A stretch of DNA of 64,000 bases from Polaribacter sp. Hel_I_88 (GCF_000687935.1 NZ_JHZZ01000001.1:1860001-1924000), one strand, 5' to 3'; counted from the first letter of the stretch, positions 23,421-32,234 are shown. Numbers and translations are program-made. The notes: generated by a model from the letters alone, not told the origin.

Positions 23421-25235
23421 ATGTCAAAGAAATATGTAGATTTAGAAACCTTAAAATATTTGCTTTATGATGTTCATAAATTAGAAAATTTATTATCAAG
23501 AGAACGTTTTAAAGAACACGATTTAGAATCTTTAGATTTATTTATAGATTCCGTTAAAGAATTTTCTGACAGAGAATTATATCCATATTTAAAAGAAATG
23601 GATGAAACGCCTGCACATTTTAAAGACGGAACTGTAATTGTGCACGAACAAGTTCAGAAAGTAATGCATCAATCAGGAGAAATGGGCATTATTGCTGCTT
23701 TATTTGATTATAAAGATGGAGGTTTGCAAATCCCATCCTCGGTTTTTCATGCAGCATTATACATTATGGATGCTGCCAATAATCATTTACCTGGGTATCC
23801 AAGCTTAACATTAGGAGCAGCAGAATTAATTATAGAATTTGGCGTACAAAGTTTAAAAGATGCCTATGTGCCAAAGATGCTTTCTGGAGTTTGGGGAGGC
23901 ACCATGTGTTTAACAGAACCACAAGCAGGAAGTTCATTATCTGACATTACTACAAAAGCAACCCCAACAGAAAACGGATTTTACAAAATATCAGGTCAAA
24001 AAATATTTATTTCTGGAGGCGATTATAAAGAAGCCAAAAATATTGTGCATTTAGTATTGGCAAGAATTGAGGGCGCTCCAAAAGGAACCAAAGGAATATC
24101 CTTATTTGTAGTTCCAAAAAACAGAATTACAGAAAATGGATCTTTAGAATATAATGATGTAATGACTGTTGCCGATTTTCAAAAAATGGGACAAAGAGGT
24201 TATTGCACCACACATTTAGGTTTTGGAGATAAAGACGATTGTAGAGGTTGGCTTGTGGGTGAAGAGCACAAAGGTTTGGCACAAATGTTTTTAATGATGA
24301 ATGGCGCAAGAATAGCAGTAGGTAGAGGAGCTGCAGCAATTGCAATGGCTGCTTACAGAACCTCATTGCAATATGCAAATGAGCGTCCACAAGGAAGAAA
24401 ATTATCTGCTGATGGAAAGAAAAACCCAACAGAAAAACAATCTTTAATTATAGAACATCCAGATGTTAGACGAATGTTATTCTTGCAAAAAGCAATCGTA
24501 GAAGGTTCTTTAAGTTTGGTTTTATTAGCATCAAAGTATCATGATATTTTAACCACAGCAACCTCAAAAGAAGAAAAAGAAAAGTACCATTTGTTGTTAG
24601 AAATGATTATTCCTATTGTAAAAACATATCCATCTGAAGCTGGTGCAGAAGCTGTAGATAATGGTTTGCAAGTTTTAGGAGGTTATGGTTTTTGTACCGA
24701 TTTTTCGTTACAACAATATTATAGAGACATCAGAATTTCTGCTTTGTATGAAGGTACAACAGGAATTCAATCGCAAGATTTATTGGGTAGAAAAGTACCA
24801 ATGTTAAAAGGAAAAGGGTTGGAATTATTATCAGCAGAAATTGTAAAAACAATTATTTCTGCTTCTTTAGATGATGATTTAAAAATCTATGGAACTATTT
24901 TAGGTGATAAATTAAAACAATCTCAAAAAGTTTTAGGTCATTTAATGCCTTTTGCAATTAAGGGAAATTATGAGCGCTATTTAGCAGATGCCAATTTATT
25001 TATGGAGCACATGAGTATTGTTGTGTTAGGTTGGTTATGGTTAGAAATGGCTGTGGATGCTAAATCTAAACTTACTAAAGCTGATAAAAAATATTCAGAA
25101 ACTTTTTATGAAAGTAAAATTCACACCATGAAATTCTACTTTAAATATGAAGTTCCGAAGACAAATTCGTTAGCAGAATCTTTAATGAACAATGAAGTTT
25201 TAACCATCAAAAAAGACAAAGAACTTATTTTATAA
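23421..25235 (+). CDS. Acyl-CoA dehydrogenase, large type (DmdC/FadE5-like)
   Basis: A 604-residue flavoenzyme. The canonical acyl-CoA dehydrogenase core is preceded by an N-terminal extension and followed by a C-terminal helical domain, the layout of the DmdC/FadE5 group. Seen are GTMCLTEPQAGSSLSDITTK (flavin and substrate contacts), KISGQKIFISGGD, the arginine-rich NGARIAVGRGAAAIA and GYGFCTDFSLQQYYRDIRIS near the catalytic Glu (ALYEGTTGIQ). It oxidises acyl-CoA thioesters to 2-enoyl-CoA, passing electrons to ETF. Its stop overlaps the start of the SDR gene (TAATG), so the two are translationally coupled. Confidence 0.94.
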   Translation: MSKKYVDLETLKYLLYDVHKLENLLSRERFKEHDLESLDLFIDSVKEFSDRELYPYLKEMDETPAHFKDGTVIVHEQVQKVMHQSGEMGIIAALFDYKDGGLQIPSSVFHAALYIMDAANNHLPGYPSLTLGAAELIIEFGVQSLKDAYVPKMLSGVWGGTMCLTEPQAGSSLSDITTKATPTENGFYKISGQKIFISGGDYKEAKNIVHLVLARIEGAPKGTKGISLFVVPKNRITENGSLEYNDVMTVADFQKMGQRGYCTTHLGFGDKDDCRGWLVGEEHKGLAQMFLMMNGARIAVGRGAAAIAMAAYRTSLQYANERPQGRKLSADGKKNPTEKQSLIIEHPDVRRMLFLQKAIVEGSLSLVLLASKYHDILTTATSKEEKEKYHLLLEMIIPIVKTYPSEAGAEAVDNGLQVLGGYGFCTDFSLQQYYRDIRISALYEGTTGIQSQDLLGRKVPMLKGKGLELLSAEIVKTIISASLDDDLKIYGTILGDKLKQSQKVLGHLMPFAIKGNYERYLADANLFMEHMSIVVLGWLWLEMAVDAKSKLTKADKKYSETFYESKIHTMKFYFKYEVPKTNSLAESLMNNEVLTIKKDKELIL

Positions 25236-26008
25236 TGAACATAAAAGAACAATTTAATTTAGAAGGAAAAGTTGCCATAATTACTGGTTCTAGCAAAGGA
25301 ATTGGAAAAGCTATCGCAAAAGGTTTAGCAGAAAACGGAGCACAAGTTGTAATTTCTAGTAGAAGTCAAGAAGCTTCTGACGAAGTTGCCAAAGAATTTA
25401 CAGCAGAAGGTTTAAAAGCAATCGGAATTGCTTGTCATGTTGGAAAAGAAGAGCAACGTAAAAATTTGGTAACTAAAACAATAGAAGCTTTTGGTAGCAT
25501 TGATGTTTTAGTTAACAATGCAGCAATCAATCCAGTTTTTGGCCCAATAGAAGAAGTAAATCCTGCAATTTTTGATAAAATTATGGACATAAATGTAAAA
25601 GCACCTTGGTCTTTATCAAACTTGGTTTTACCACATTTTAAAGCGAATAAAAACGGAAGTATCATCAATATTGCTTCTGTAGAAGCATTAACGCCCGGTT
25701 TTGGATTGGGAATTTATTCCACAAGTAAAGCTGCTATTTTAATGCTGACAAAAAATCAAGCTAAAGAATGGGGACAATATGGAGTAAAAGCCAACGCAAT
25801 TTGTCCAGGTTTAATTAAAACAAAATTCAGTGCTGCTTTGTGGCAAAATGAAAAAATACTAAGCAAAATTGAAAAATCGTTACCAAGTGCAAGAATGGGA
25901 ATGCCAGAAGAAATGGTAGGTTTGGCTTGTTTATTAGCTTCGGATGCTGGAAATTATATGACTGGTGGAGTTTATACTGCTGATGGTGGTTTTATGATTA
26001 CTGGGTAG
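25235..26008 (+). CDS. SDR family oxidoreductase
   Basis: A 257-residue Rossmann-fold enzyme. The dinucleotide site is ITGSSKGIGKAIAKGLAENG, NNAAINP follows, and the catalytic triad is Ser in INIASVEAL with Tyr and Lys in YSTSKAA. The C-terminal YMTGGVYTADGGFM is typical of classical SDRs. It lies between two acyl-CoA dehydrogenases; oxidation or reduction of a hydroxyacyl-CoA is likely. Given the neighbourhood, a role like LvaD (reduction of 4-oxoacyl-CoA) is possible but not proven. Confidence 0.93.
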   Translation: MNIKEQFNLEGKVAIITGSSKGIGKAIAKGLAENGAQVVISSRSQEASDEVAKEFTAEGLKAIGIACHVGKEEQRKNLVTKTIEAFGSIDVLVNNAAINPVFGPIEEVNPAIFDKIMDINVKAPWSLSNLVLPHFKANKNGSIINIASVEALTPGFGLGIYSTSKAAILMLTKNQAKEWGQYGVKANAICPGLIKTKFSAALWQNEKILSKIEKSLPSARMGMPEEMVGLACLLASDAGNYMTGGVYTADGGFMITG

Positions 26009-26222
26009 TTTTTCAGTTTGCAGTTGCAGTTTTCAATCAGCAAAAAATTAAGTGAGATTTGTCATTTCGACTTTTTGGAGAAATTTCATAAAAAATGGTC
26101 ACACATAAATAAAGCACAACATAGCCTATGTTTCTATGTGTTAAAAATTAAAATTTCTTTTCAAATAGGAACTCAGAATATCCCAAAAAAGTCAAAAGAA
26201 TTACAACATAAATCAGCAAATT
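26009..26222. other. Intergenic stretch before the VIT gene, with short repeats
   Basis: It begins with a CAGTTTGCAGTTGCAGTTTTC simple-sequence patch of the kind found before the second TPM gene. A TTGTCATTTCGACT patch follows, then the remnant described separately. No RNA gene or full ORF was found. Confidence 0.5.
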
Positions 26223-26228
26223 TTGGAA
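26169..26228 (+). pseudogene. Remnant of an acyl-CoA dehydrogenase 5' end
   Basis: This stretch aligns with the first codons of the intact acyl-CoA dehydrogenase gene at 26952-27010. Translated in the matching frame it reads [14 protein letters not shown] against [14 protein letters not shown] in the intact gene. It sits immediately before the VIT start. It is best explained as a fragment left by a duplication or insertion. Confidence 0.6.
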
Positions 26229-26933
26229 CAAAAACACAACCTTGATGAGTATTTAAAAATCCATTATATTCACAGAAGTAATTGGTTAAGAGCTGCTGTT
26301 TTGGGTGCAAATGATGGTATTTTATCAACAGCAAGTATAGCTATTGGTGTTGCAGCAGCAAGCGTTACAAGAGAACCAATTATATTAGCAACTTTGGCAG
26401 GTTTGGTTGCTGGTGCTTTGTCTATGGCTGCAGGAGAATATGTTTCAGTTAGTTCTCAAACAGACATTGAAAAAGCAGATATTGAAAGAGAAAGGCAAGA
26501 ATTACAAGAAATGCCAAAAGAAGAACTTCAAATTTTAGCTAAAATATACCAAAATAGAGGATTAAAAAAAGAAACAGCTTTACAAGTTGCAGAAGAATTT
26601 ACAGCACACGATGCTTTAGCTGCTCACGTTAGAGATGAGTTAGGAATCAATGAAATATCTAAAGCAAAACCAATTCAAGCAGCTTTGGCTTCAGGAGCGT
26701 CATTTGTTTTTGGTGGAATATTACCTTTATTAGTCGTTTTTCTTCTTCCTTTAAAATCATTAGAATTGTATATTTATGTTTCTTCTATCGTTTTTCTAGC
26801 TATTTTAGGTGCACTTGCTGCAAAAACTGGTGGAGCTAAAATAATGAATTCTGTTGCTAGAATTACTTTTTGGGGAACTATTGCAATGGGTATTACAGCG
26901 TTAATTGGTTATTTATTTGGTATTAATTTATAA
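26223..26933 (+). CDS. VIT family transporter (CCC1/VIT1-like)
   Basis: A 236-residue inner-membrane protein. It opens with the family hallmark [20 protein letters not shown], then a first membrane pair with [17 protein letters not shown] cytosolic acidic helical region ([20 protein letters not shown]) is where Fe/Mn-binding glutamates sit in plant VIT1. Three further membrane segments follow. Such proteins move Fe2+ or Mn2+ out of the cytosol. The start is TTG. Its place inside a fatty-acid operon, next to an acyl-CoA dehydrogenase remnant, suggests later insertion. Confidence 0.92.
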   Translation: MEQKHNLDEYLKIHYIHRSNWLRAAVLGANDGILSTASIAIGVAAASVTREPIILATLAGLVAGALSMAAGEYVSVSSQTDIEKADIERERQELQEMPKEELQILAKIYQNRGLKKETALQVAEEFTAHDALAAHVRDELGINEISKAKPIQAALASGASFVFGGILPLLVVFLLPLKSLELYIYVSSIVFLAILGALAAKTGGAKIMNSVARITFWGTIAMGITALIGYLFGINL

Positions 26934-26949
26934 AGAAAAGAATAAAACT

Positions 26950-28167
26950 ATGAACTTCGAATACTCCCAAAAATCAAAAGATTTACAACATAAATTATCC
27001 ACTTTTATAGAAGAACACATTGTTCCAGTTGAAGCAGAGTTTATTGCTTTTCAAAGTGATAAAAACAATATGTGGAAACGTTTCCCAAAAACGGAAATGC
27101 TAAAACAAAAAGCCAAAGAAGCTGGTTTATGGAATTTGTTTTTACCTAAAGATTATGGAGAATTAAGCCCTGGTTTAACCAACTTAGAATATGCGCCTTT
27201 AGCAGAAATAATGGGGAAGAAAATCTGGATTTCAGAAATTTTTAACTGTTCAGCTCCAGATACAGGAAATATGGAAGTATTGGCAAAATACGGAAATGAA
27301 GCACAAAAAGAACAATGGTTAACTCCATTAATGAATGGCGAAATAAGATCTGCTTTTTTAATGACAGAACCACAAGTTGCTTCTTCAGATGCTACAAATA
27401 TTGAAACTTCTATTGTTTTAGATGGTGATGAATATGTAATAAATGGAAGAAAATGGTGGTCTTCAGGAGCCATGGATCCTCATTGTAAAGTGGCTATTTT
27501 GATGGGAAAAACTGATGCAAATGCACATAGACATCAACAGCAAAGTATGATTTTGGTTCCTATGAATACAAAAGGTTTAAAAATTGTGCGTCCACTTTCG
27601 GTTTTAGGTTTTTATGATTCTCCAGAAGGCCATGCAGAAATTATTTTAGATAATGTTAGAGTGCCTAAAGAAAACTTAATTTTAGGAGAAGGTAGAGGTT
27701 TTGAAATTGCTCAAGGACGTTTAGGACCAGGAAGAATTCATCATTGTATGCGATTGGTTGGAATGGCTCAATATTCGTTAGAAATGATGTCTCAAAGAAC
27801 TTTAGAAAGAGAAACTTTTGGTAAAAAGTTTTACGAGTATAGTAGCATTCGTCATGAAATTGCAACATCAGCATGCGAAATTGAACAAGCAAGATTATTA
27901 ACACTTTCAGCTGCAGATAAAATGGACAAAGTTGGCAATAAAGAAGCTAAAGATATAATTGCCATGATTAAAATTGTTGCGCCAAATATGGCTCAAAAAG
28001 TAATTGATAGAGCCATGCAAATTTTAGGGGGAAAAGGTGTTGGACAAGATACGTATTTGCCTCATTATTTTGCCATTGCTAGAATGTTACGATTGGCAGA
28101 TGGTCCAGATGAAGTACACATGTATCAGTTAGGGAAAAGTTGTATTAAAAAATATGGAAGTCAATAA
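26950..28167 (+). CDS. Acyl-CoA dehydrogenase (ACAD11/LvaC-like)
   Basis: A 405-residue acyl-CoA dehydrogenase. Motifs are [52 protein letters not shown], and near the C-terminus [20 protein letters not shown]. The WWSSGAMDP and RIHHCMR segments match the ACAD10/11-like group, whose mammalian members fuse this domain to an APH-like kinase. Here the kinase is a separate gene whose ATG overlaps this stop (TAATG). In the bacterial Lva route such an enzyme acts on a phosphorylated 4-hydroxyacyl-CoA; that role is inference. The start is the ATG at MNFEYSQK. Confidence 0.94.
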   Translation: MNFEYSQKSKDLQHKLSTFIEEHIVPVEAEFIAFQSDKNNMWKRFPKTEMLKQKAKEAGLWNLFLPKDYGELSPGLTNLEYAPLAEIMGKKIWISEIFNCSAPDTGNMEVLAKYGNEAQKEQWLTPLMNGEIRSAFLMTEPQVASSDATNIETSIVLDGDEYVINGRKWWSSGAMDPHCKVAILMGKTDANAHRHQQQSMILVPMNTKGLKIVRPLSVLGFYDSPEGHAEIILDNVRVPKENLILGEGRGFEIAQGRLGPGRIHHCMRLVGMAQYSLEMMSQRTLERETFGKKFYEYSSIRHEIATSACEIEQARLLTLSAADKMDKVGNKEAKDIIAMIKIVAPNMAQKVIDRAMQILGGKGVGQDTYLPHYFAIARMLRLADGPDEVHMYQLGKSCIKKYGSQ

Positions 28168-29225
28168 TGAGCAATCAAAAAGTAAGGAAAGGAGAAGATT
28201 TGCCAGAAGCAAATCTTAAAAAATATCTTCTAGAAATCATCTTAATTGAATCTTTGAAAAGTGACTTATATGTTGAACAATTTACACACGGATTTTCCAA
28301 CTTAACCTATTTATTAAAAATAGAAAACAAAGAATTCGTTTTAAGAAAACCACCAAAAGGCGCTATTAAAAGAGGTCATGATATGAGTCGTGAATTTAAA
28401 GTACAAAGTGCTGTACATAAAGTGTTTTCTAAAGCGCCAAAAATGTTTGCTTTTTCTGATGATAAAACTATTTTAGGGAGTGATTTCTACATTATGGAAA
28501 AAGTAGAAGGCATCATTTTAAATTATAAGGAAGCACATAAAAGAAATATTACTGTTGATGATTATCAGAAAATAGCCAATTCTTGGTTAGATACTTTAGT
28601 TGAATTGCATAATGTAGATTATAAAGCGATTGGTTTAGAAGATTTAGGAAAGCCAGAAGGGTATGTTGAAAGACAGGTTTCAAATTGGGGAAAGCAATAT
28701 GTAAAAGCAAAAACAGAAGAAGTTCCAGAAGCAGAACTAGTGATGAATTGGATGCAAGAACATCAACCAAAAGTTTATGAGCATTGTTTAATACATAATG
28801 ATTTTAAGTATGATAATGTTGTTTTTAAAGATGATTCTTGGCAAGAAATAAATGCAGTTTTAGATTGGGAAATGGCAACCTTAGGTGATCCTTTAATGGA
28901 TTTAGGAACTTCACTAGGGTATTGGACAGTGGCAACAGATCACGATTTTGTAAAACAAGGAATTCCTTCCCCAACCATTTTTGAAGGAAACCCCATAAGA
29001 AGTGAAATTGCAAAAATGTACGCTGAAAAGTCTGGTAGAACTATAGAAAATCTGGTTTTTTATTATGTATTTGGCTTGTTTAAAATTGCAGTAATCGCTC
29101 AACAAATTTATTTTCGCTTTTCAAAAGGATTTACAACAGATCCACGTTTTGCTAATTTGAATAAAGCTTCAGAATTGTGTTGTAAATTGGCGTTAAAAGC
29201 CATAAAAACAAAGTCGATTGATTAA
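28167..29225 (+). CDS. APH-fold phosphotransferase (ACAD10/11-like, LvaA-like kinase)
   Basis: A 352-residue protein kinase-fold phosphotransferase. Seen are the ATP-loop FTHGFSNLTYLLKIENKEFV, the Lys strand LRKPPKGA, the catalytic loop HCLIHNDFKYDNVVF and the metal-binding AVLDWEMATLGDP. The bacterial LvaA and the N-terminal half of mammalian ACAD10/11 have the same fold and phosphorylate 4-hydroxyacyl-CoA. The gene overlaps the acyl-CoA dehydrogenase by one base, so the two products are made in step. Substrate length cannot be read from sequence. Confidence 0.93.
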   Translation: MSNQKVRKGEDLPEANLKKYLLEIILIESLKSDLYVEQFTHGFSNLTYLLKIENKEFVLRKPPKGAIKRGHDMSREFKVQSAVHKVFSKAPKMFAFSDDKTILGSDFYIMEKVEGIILNYKEAHKRNITVDDYQKIANSWLDTLVELHNVDYKAIGLEDLGKPEGYVERQVSNWGKQYVKAKTEEVPEAELVMNWMQEHQPKVYEHCLIHNDFKYDNVVFKDDSWQEINAVLDWEMATLGDPLMDLGTSLGYWTVATDHDFVKQGIPSPTIFEGNPIRSEIAKMYAEKSGRTIENLVFYYVFGLFKIAVIAQQIYFRFSKGFTTDPRFANLNKASELCCKLALKAIKTKSID

Positions 29226-29245
29226 ATTTTGATTAAGAATTCTAA

Positions 29246-29272
29246 CCTGCAAGGTTTTTAAAACCTTGTAGG
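29246..29272. repeat. Intergenic palindrome with TTTTTAAAA core
   Basis: CAAGGTTTT-T-AAAACCTTG inside CCTGC...GTAGG. It follows the APH-fold gene and may terminate its transcript. It belongs to the palindrome family at 46-49 kb. Confidence 0.6.
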
Positions 29273-29297
29273 CTTAAAATACATAGTTATAAGAACT

Positions 29298-29420
29298 TTA
29301 AGATTTTGTTGCAAAATGAAAACATGAGATTCTTTAAGAATAACAAATATTGTGGAGATTTGTTTGTGTGTTTATGAGTGATTTTACCATTCAGTTTGTC
29401 ACGCAGTAAGCGTCTCAAAA
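29298..29420 (+). repeat. Long diverged direct repeat, left copy
   Basis: Shares GATTCTTT(A/C)AGAAT(A/T)ACAAAT, TGGAGATT(T/C)GTGT and CACGC...GCGTCTCAAA in the same order as 29873-29994. The two copies bracket a small HTH-like gene. The remainder of the 29226-29583 gap is AT-rich and holds no gene I can see. Confidence 0.6.
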
Positions 29421-29610
29421 AGATGATGATAAAGTGTCAAATTTTAAAAAAAATAGAAATAAACTAAGAAGTATTAGCCATTTTATCAAATTTCCACGTT
29501 AATAAACCTGTTTTTACGATGAGTTACCTTAATTGTAAAACGCGGTTTCGACATTATCATTATTAAGACATCAAAAATTATTTTTGACTAAAAAACTAAA
29601 TATTATTGAA

Positions 29611-29859
29611 ATGAGTAACTTATCGAACATTAAACTAGAAATTGAAAAATACGCTAACGAATCTAACTTTACTGAATTGCAAATTGTTGAAAAATTAGAG
29701 AAATACTTTTTCAATAAAAAAGTAAATGCAAATTTGAAACTCTATAAAAAGGGTAAGAAAAAAGTGAGTGAAATTACGAAAGATTTAAAAATTTCACCTC
29801 GAAGATTTTATGCTATTTTAGAAAAGAAAAATATTGAACATACTAAATACAATAAATAA
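29611..29859 (+). CDS. Small HTH-like protein of unknown function
   Basis: An 82-residue protein with a charged N-terminal half (NIKLEIEKYANESNFTELQ) and a C-terminal helix-turn-helix-like segment, KKVSEITKDLKISPRRFYAI. No family is recognised. The ATG at MSNLSN is preferred to a TTG nine codons upstream. The gene stands alone between two copies of a long diverged direct repeat and beside a hairpin array, so it may be part of a mobile or regulatory cassette. Confidence 0.5.
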   Translation: MSNLSNIKLEIEKYANESNFTELQIVEKLEKYFFNKKVNANLKLYKKGKKKVSEITKDLKISPRRFYAILEKKNIEHTKYNK

Positions 29860-29872
29860 TTAGAATTGAAAA

Positions 29873-29994
29873 TCTTAAGACTTGCTGAAAATAAAGACGT
29901 GGGATTCTTTCAGAATTACAAATGTTATGGAGATTCGTGTGTTTTATATAAGATTTTTCATCATTTAATTTTTCACGCTGAAGAGCGTCTCAAA
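29873..29994 (+). repeat. Long diverged direct repeat, right copy
   Basis: Partner of 29298-29420. It ends in CACGCTGAAGAGCGTCTCAA, a short hairpin of a style common in flavobacterial intergenic repeats. Confidence 0.6.
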
Positions 29995-30029
29995 TAATGA
30001 TAAAAAATATTATTGTCTGATTTAATTTC

Positions 30030-30158
30030 GCTCCTATGGAGCTTTAGAACATTTTTGTACTTTTTTATTAATATTATGCTCTTACAGAGCTAAAAATCCC
30101 ATAGGGATGAAATATTATTAGAAAATTGTTTCAAAATTAAACTAAGCCCTAGAAGGGC
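30030..30158. repeat. Array of four identical-geometry hairpins
   Basis: Four perfect hairpins with 5-bp stem and 3-base loop: GCTCC-TAT-GGAGC (30030), GCTCT-TAC-AGAGC (30078), ATCCC-ATA-GGGAT (30096) and GCCCT-AGA-AGGGC (30146). Stem sequences differ but geometry is constant, as in REP-like elements. The rest of the 29860-30362 gap is AT-rich and without a gene. Confidence 0.7.
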
Positions 30159-30262
30159 GATATATTAAATATTTGTTTATTTAGTAAGAGTTTTAGAATT
30201 TTATAAAGTTTTAATTTGACAATAATAAGGAAACTTTAAAAATTATTTAAAAATAACCAATT

Positions 30263-30347
30263 TGCGTTAGGGATTGAAATGACATCCTTTTTGCTTTTTC
30301 GCAAAAAGATATAGTGGAAAGCCCGACCTTTTTAGGGAACGCCCAAA
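30263..30347 (+). promoter_or_regulatory. Structured intergenic element before the SDR gene
   Basis: Contains GCGTTAGGGATTGAAATGACAT, a hairpin CTTTTTGC-N6-GCAAAAAG (30287-30308), then ATAGTGGAAAGCCCGACC and GGGAACGCCC, ending 15 bases before the start codon. I recall this kind of sequence recurring between Bacteroidota genes, but cannot confirm it here. It could be an RNA element in the leader or a terminator remnant. Confidence 0.4.
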
Positions 30348-30362
30348 TTAAAGTTAAAAAAT

Positions 30363-31115
30363 ATGCAAGTAAAAGACAAAGTAGTAATCATAACAGGAGC
30401 AGGTTCTGGAATAGGAAAAGCAACAGCCATTCATTTTGCAAATCATGGAGCAACAGTTATAGTTTCTGACATCAATTTAGAAAAAGCGCAACTAGTTGCA
30501 GAAGAAATTGTAACAAATGGAGGAAAAGCGCTACCTATAAAAGCAAATGTTGCTAAGTTTGAGGATGTAGAAAAGTTAATAAAACAAACAGTTGCAGAAT
30601 TTGGCAAATTAGATGTAATTGTTAATAATGCAGGAATTGGCCCAAATTTGTTAAGAACACATGAGTCAACTTTAAGAGATTGGGATCGAGTGATTTCAGT
30701 GAATCAAACAGGAGTTTTTTACTGCATGAGAGTAGCTTTGACGCAATTTTTAGAACAAGGTTATGGAAATATTGTAAATATTGCTTCTTTGGCGGGTTTA
30801 AAAGCATCGCCCAATAATATTAGTTATAGTGCCAGTAAATTTGCTGTGGTTGGTATGACAAAATCGGCAGCAATGGAATATGCAACCAAAAACATAAGAG
30901 TAAATGCAGTGTGTCCTGGGTATACAGAATCGGCTTTATTGAATCAATTATTGAATGCAAAACCAGAAATGGATACAATTTTAAAAAGTGTAATTCCTAT
31001 GAAACGTTATGGAAAAGCAGATGAAATTGCAGATGCTGTGGTTTGGTTGGCTTCAGATAACACAAAATTTATAACAGGACAAACCATAACGTTAGATGGA
31101 GGAACATCACTTTAA
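30363..31115 (+). CDS. SDR family oxidoreductase (FabG-like)
   Basis: A 250-residue classical SDR: ITGAGSGIGKATAIHFANHG, NNAGIGPN, then Ser in VNIASLAGL and YSASK. The C-terminal end FITGQTITLDGGTSL is standard. It shares only limited identity by eye with the SDR at 25235. It follows the acyl-CoA dehydrogenase/kinase block but is separated from it by a kilobase of repeats. It may serve the same pathway, for instance the 3-hydroxyacyl-CoA step; this is inference. Confidence 0.93.
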   Translation: MQVKDKVVIITGAGSGIGKATAIHFANHGATVIVSDINLEKAQLVAEEIVTNGGKALPIKANVAKFEDVEKLIKQTVAEFGKLDVIVNNAGIGPNLLRTHESTLRDWDRVISVNQTGVFYCMRVALTQFLEQGYGNIVNIASLAGLKASPNNISYSASKFAVVGMTKSAAMEYATKNIRVNAVCPGYTESALLNQLLNAKPEMDTILKSVIPMKRYGKADEIADAVVWLASDNTKFITGQTITLDGGTSL

Positions 31116-31134
31116 AATTGAGAAGAATATTTAG

Positions 31135-31142
31135 TAAATTTG
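31135..31142 (+). promoter_or_regulatory. Putative -7 promoter element for the lemA operon
   Basis: TAAATTTG matches TAnnTTTG, 41 bases before the LemA start. A TTG lies 14 bases upstream of it, shorter than usual. Confidence 0.35.
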
Positions 31143-31182
31143 TAAAAACACAAAATCAATCAAAAAATAAAATTTAGAAATT

Positions 31183-31794
31183 ATGAAAAAATGGTTAATA
31201 CCTGTAATAATTATTGCTGTAATTGTTTTTGCAGTATATAGTTGGGCAAAAGGATTTAATAACGAAGCTGTTGTTTTACAAGAAGATGCGAAAACAACTT
31301 GGTCTAATGTAGAAAGTGCTTATCAAAGAAGAAATGATTTGATTGGGAACTTAGTAAAGATTGTACAAGGAGCAGCAGATTTTGAAAGAAATACTTTAAC
31401 TGAAGTAATTGAAGCAAGAGCAAAAGCAACATCAACAACTATTGATGCAAACAATTTGTCGCCAGAAAATATGGCGCAATTTCAACAAGCTCAAAATGGA
31501 TTAGCAGGTGCTATGTCAAAGTTATTGGTTTCTGTAGAACGTTATCCTGACTTAAAAGCAAATGCAAATTTTTTAGAGTTACAAAGTCAATATGAAGGTA
31601 CAGAAAATAGAATTAATGTTGCTAGAGATCGTTTTAATGAGGGTGTAAATAATTATAATAAACATATCAAAATTTTCCCAAATTCTTTATTAGCGGGTAT
31701 CTTTAATTTTGACGAAATGAATCGTTACAAAGCTGATGCTGGTTCAGAAAACGCTCCAGATGCTAGTTTTGATTTTAATAATAAAAAAGATTAA
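31183..31794 (+). CDS. LemA family protein
   Basis: A 203-residue protein with one N-terminal membrane segment (WLIPVIIIAVIVFAVYSW), then a helical-bundle domain with VESAYQRRNDLIGNLVKIVQ and a conserved middle SVERYPDLKANANFLELQSQ, followed by RFNEGVNNYNKHIKIFP. These are the LemA marks. The family is membrane-anchored with an unsettled function; in many bacteria it is encoded beside TPM-domain proteins, as here. A three-gene operon (LemA, TPM, TPM) is likely since the next gene starts 2 bases after the stop. Confidence 0.95.
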   Translation: MKKWLIPVIIIAVIVFAVYSWAKGFNNEAVVLQEDAKTTWSNVESAYQRRNDLIGNLVKIVQGAADFERNTLTEVIEARAKATSTTIDANNLSPENMAQFQQAQNGLAGAMSKLLVSVERYPDLKANANFLELQSQYEGTENRINVARDRFNEGVNNYNKHIKIFPNSLLAGIFNFDEMNRYKADAGSENAPDASFDFNNKKD

Positions 31795-31796
31795 AA

Positions 31797-32234
31797 ATGT
31801 CTAAAGTAGAAGCATTTCTTACCAAAGAAGAAGAGCAAGAAATTATTTCTGCTATTAGAGTTGCAGAGAAAAATACTTCTGGCGAAATTCGTGTTCATAT
31901 AGAAGCTACATCTGATAAAGATCCTTATGAACGCTCGTTAGAAGTATTTCATCTCTTAAAAATGGACAACACAAAAGATGCAAATGGTGTTTTAATTTAT
32001 GTGGCTGTAGATGACAAAAAATTTGTTATTTACGGTGATAAAGGAATTAATGAAGTTGTGCCAAAAGATTTTTGGAATGCTACCAAAGATATTATGCAAA
32101 GTCATTTTAAAAATGCTAATTTTAAACAAGGAATTGTTGACGGAATCTTAAAAGCAGGTACAGAACTACAAACACATTTTCCTTGGCAAACAGATGATAA
32201 AAACGAACTTTCTAATGAAATTTCTAAAGGATGA
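31797..32234 (+). CDS. TPM-domain protein (short form)
   Basis: A 145-residue TPM (TLP18.3/Psb32/MOLO-1) protein. Segments typical of the fold are SGEIRVHIEATSDKDPYERS, GVLIYVAVDDKKFVIYGDKG and KNANFKQGIVDGILKAGTEL. It has no signal peptide or membrane segment, unlike the next gene's product, so it probably acts in the cytosol near the membrane face of LemA. It overlaps the next frame by a few bases at its stop, depending on which start the second TPM gene uses. Confidence 0.92.
   Translation: MSKVEAFLTKEEEQEIISAIRVAEKNTSGEIRVHIEATSDKDPYERSLEVFHLLKMDNTKDANGVLIYVAVDDKKFVIYGDKGINEVVPKDFWNATKDIMQSHFKNANFKQGIVDGILKAGTELQTHFPWQTDDKNELSNEISKG

Noticed and set aside
26018..26245. A 75-residue ORF upstream of the VIT gene
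   Set aside because: It translates repeat patches and the dehydrogenase remnant; it has no gene-like character of its own.
23421..31115. A complete levulinate (Lva) catabolic operon
   Set aside because: No LvaB-like small protein and no acyl-CoA synthetase (LvaE) are present, so only a similar chemistry is claimed.
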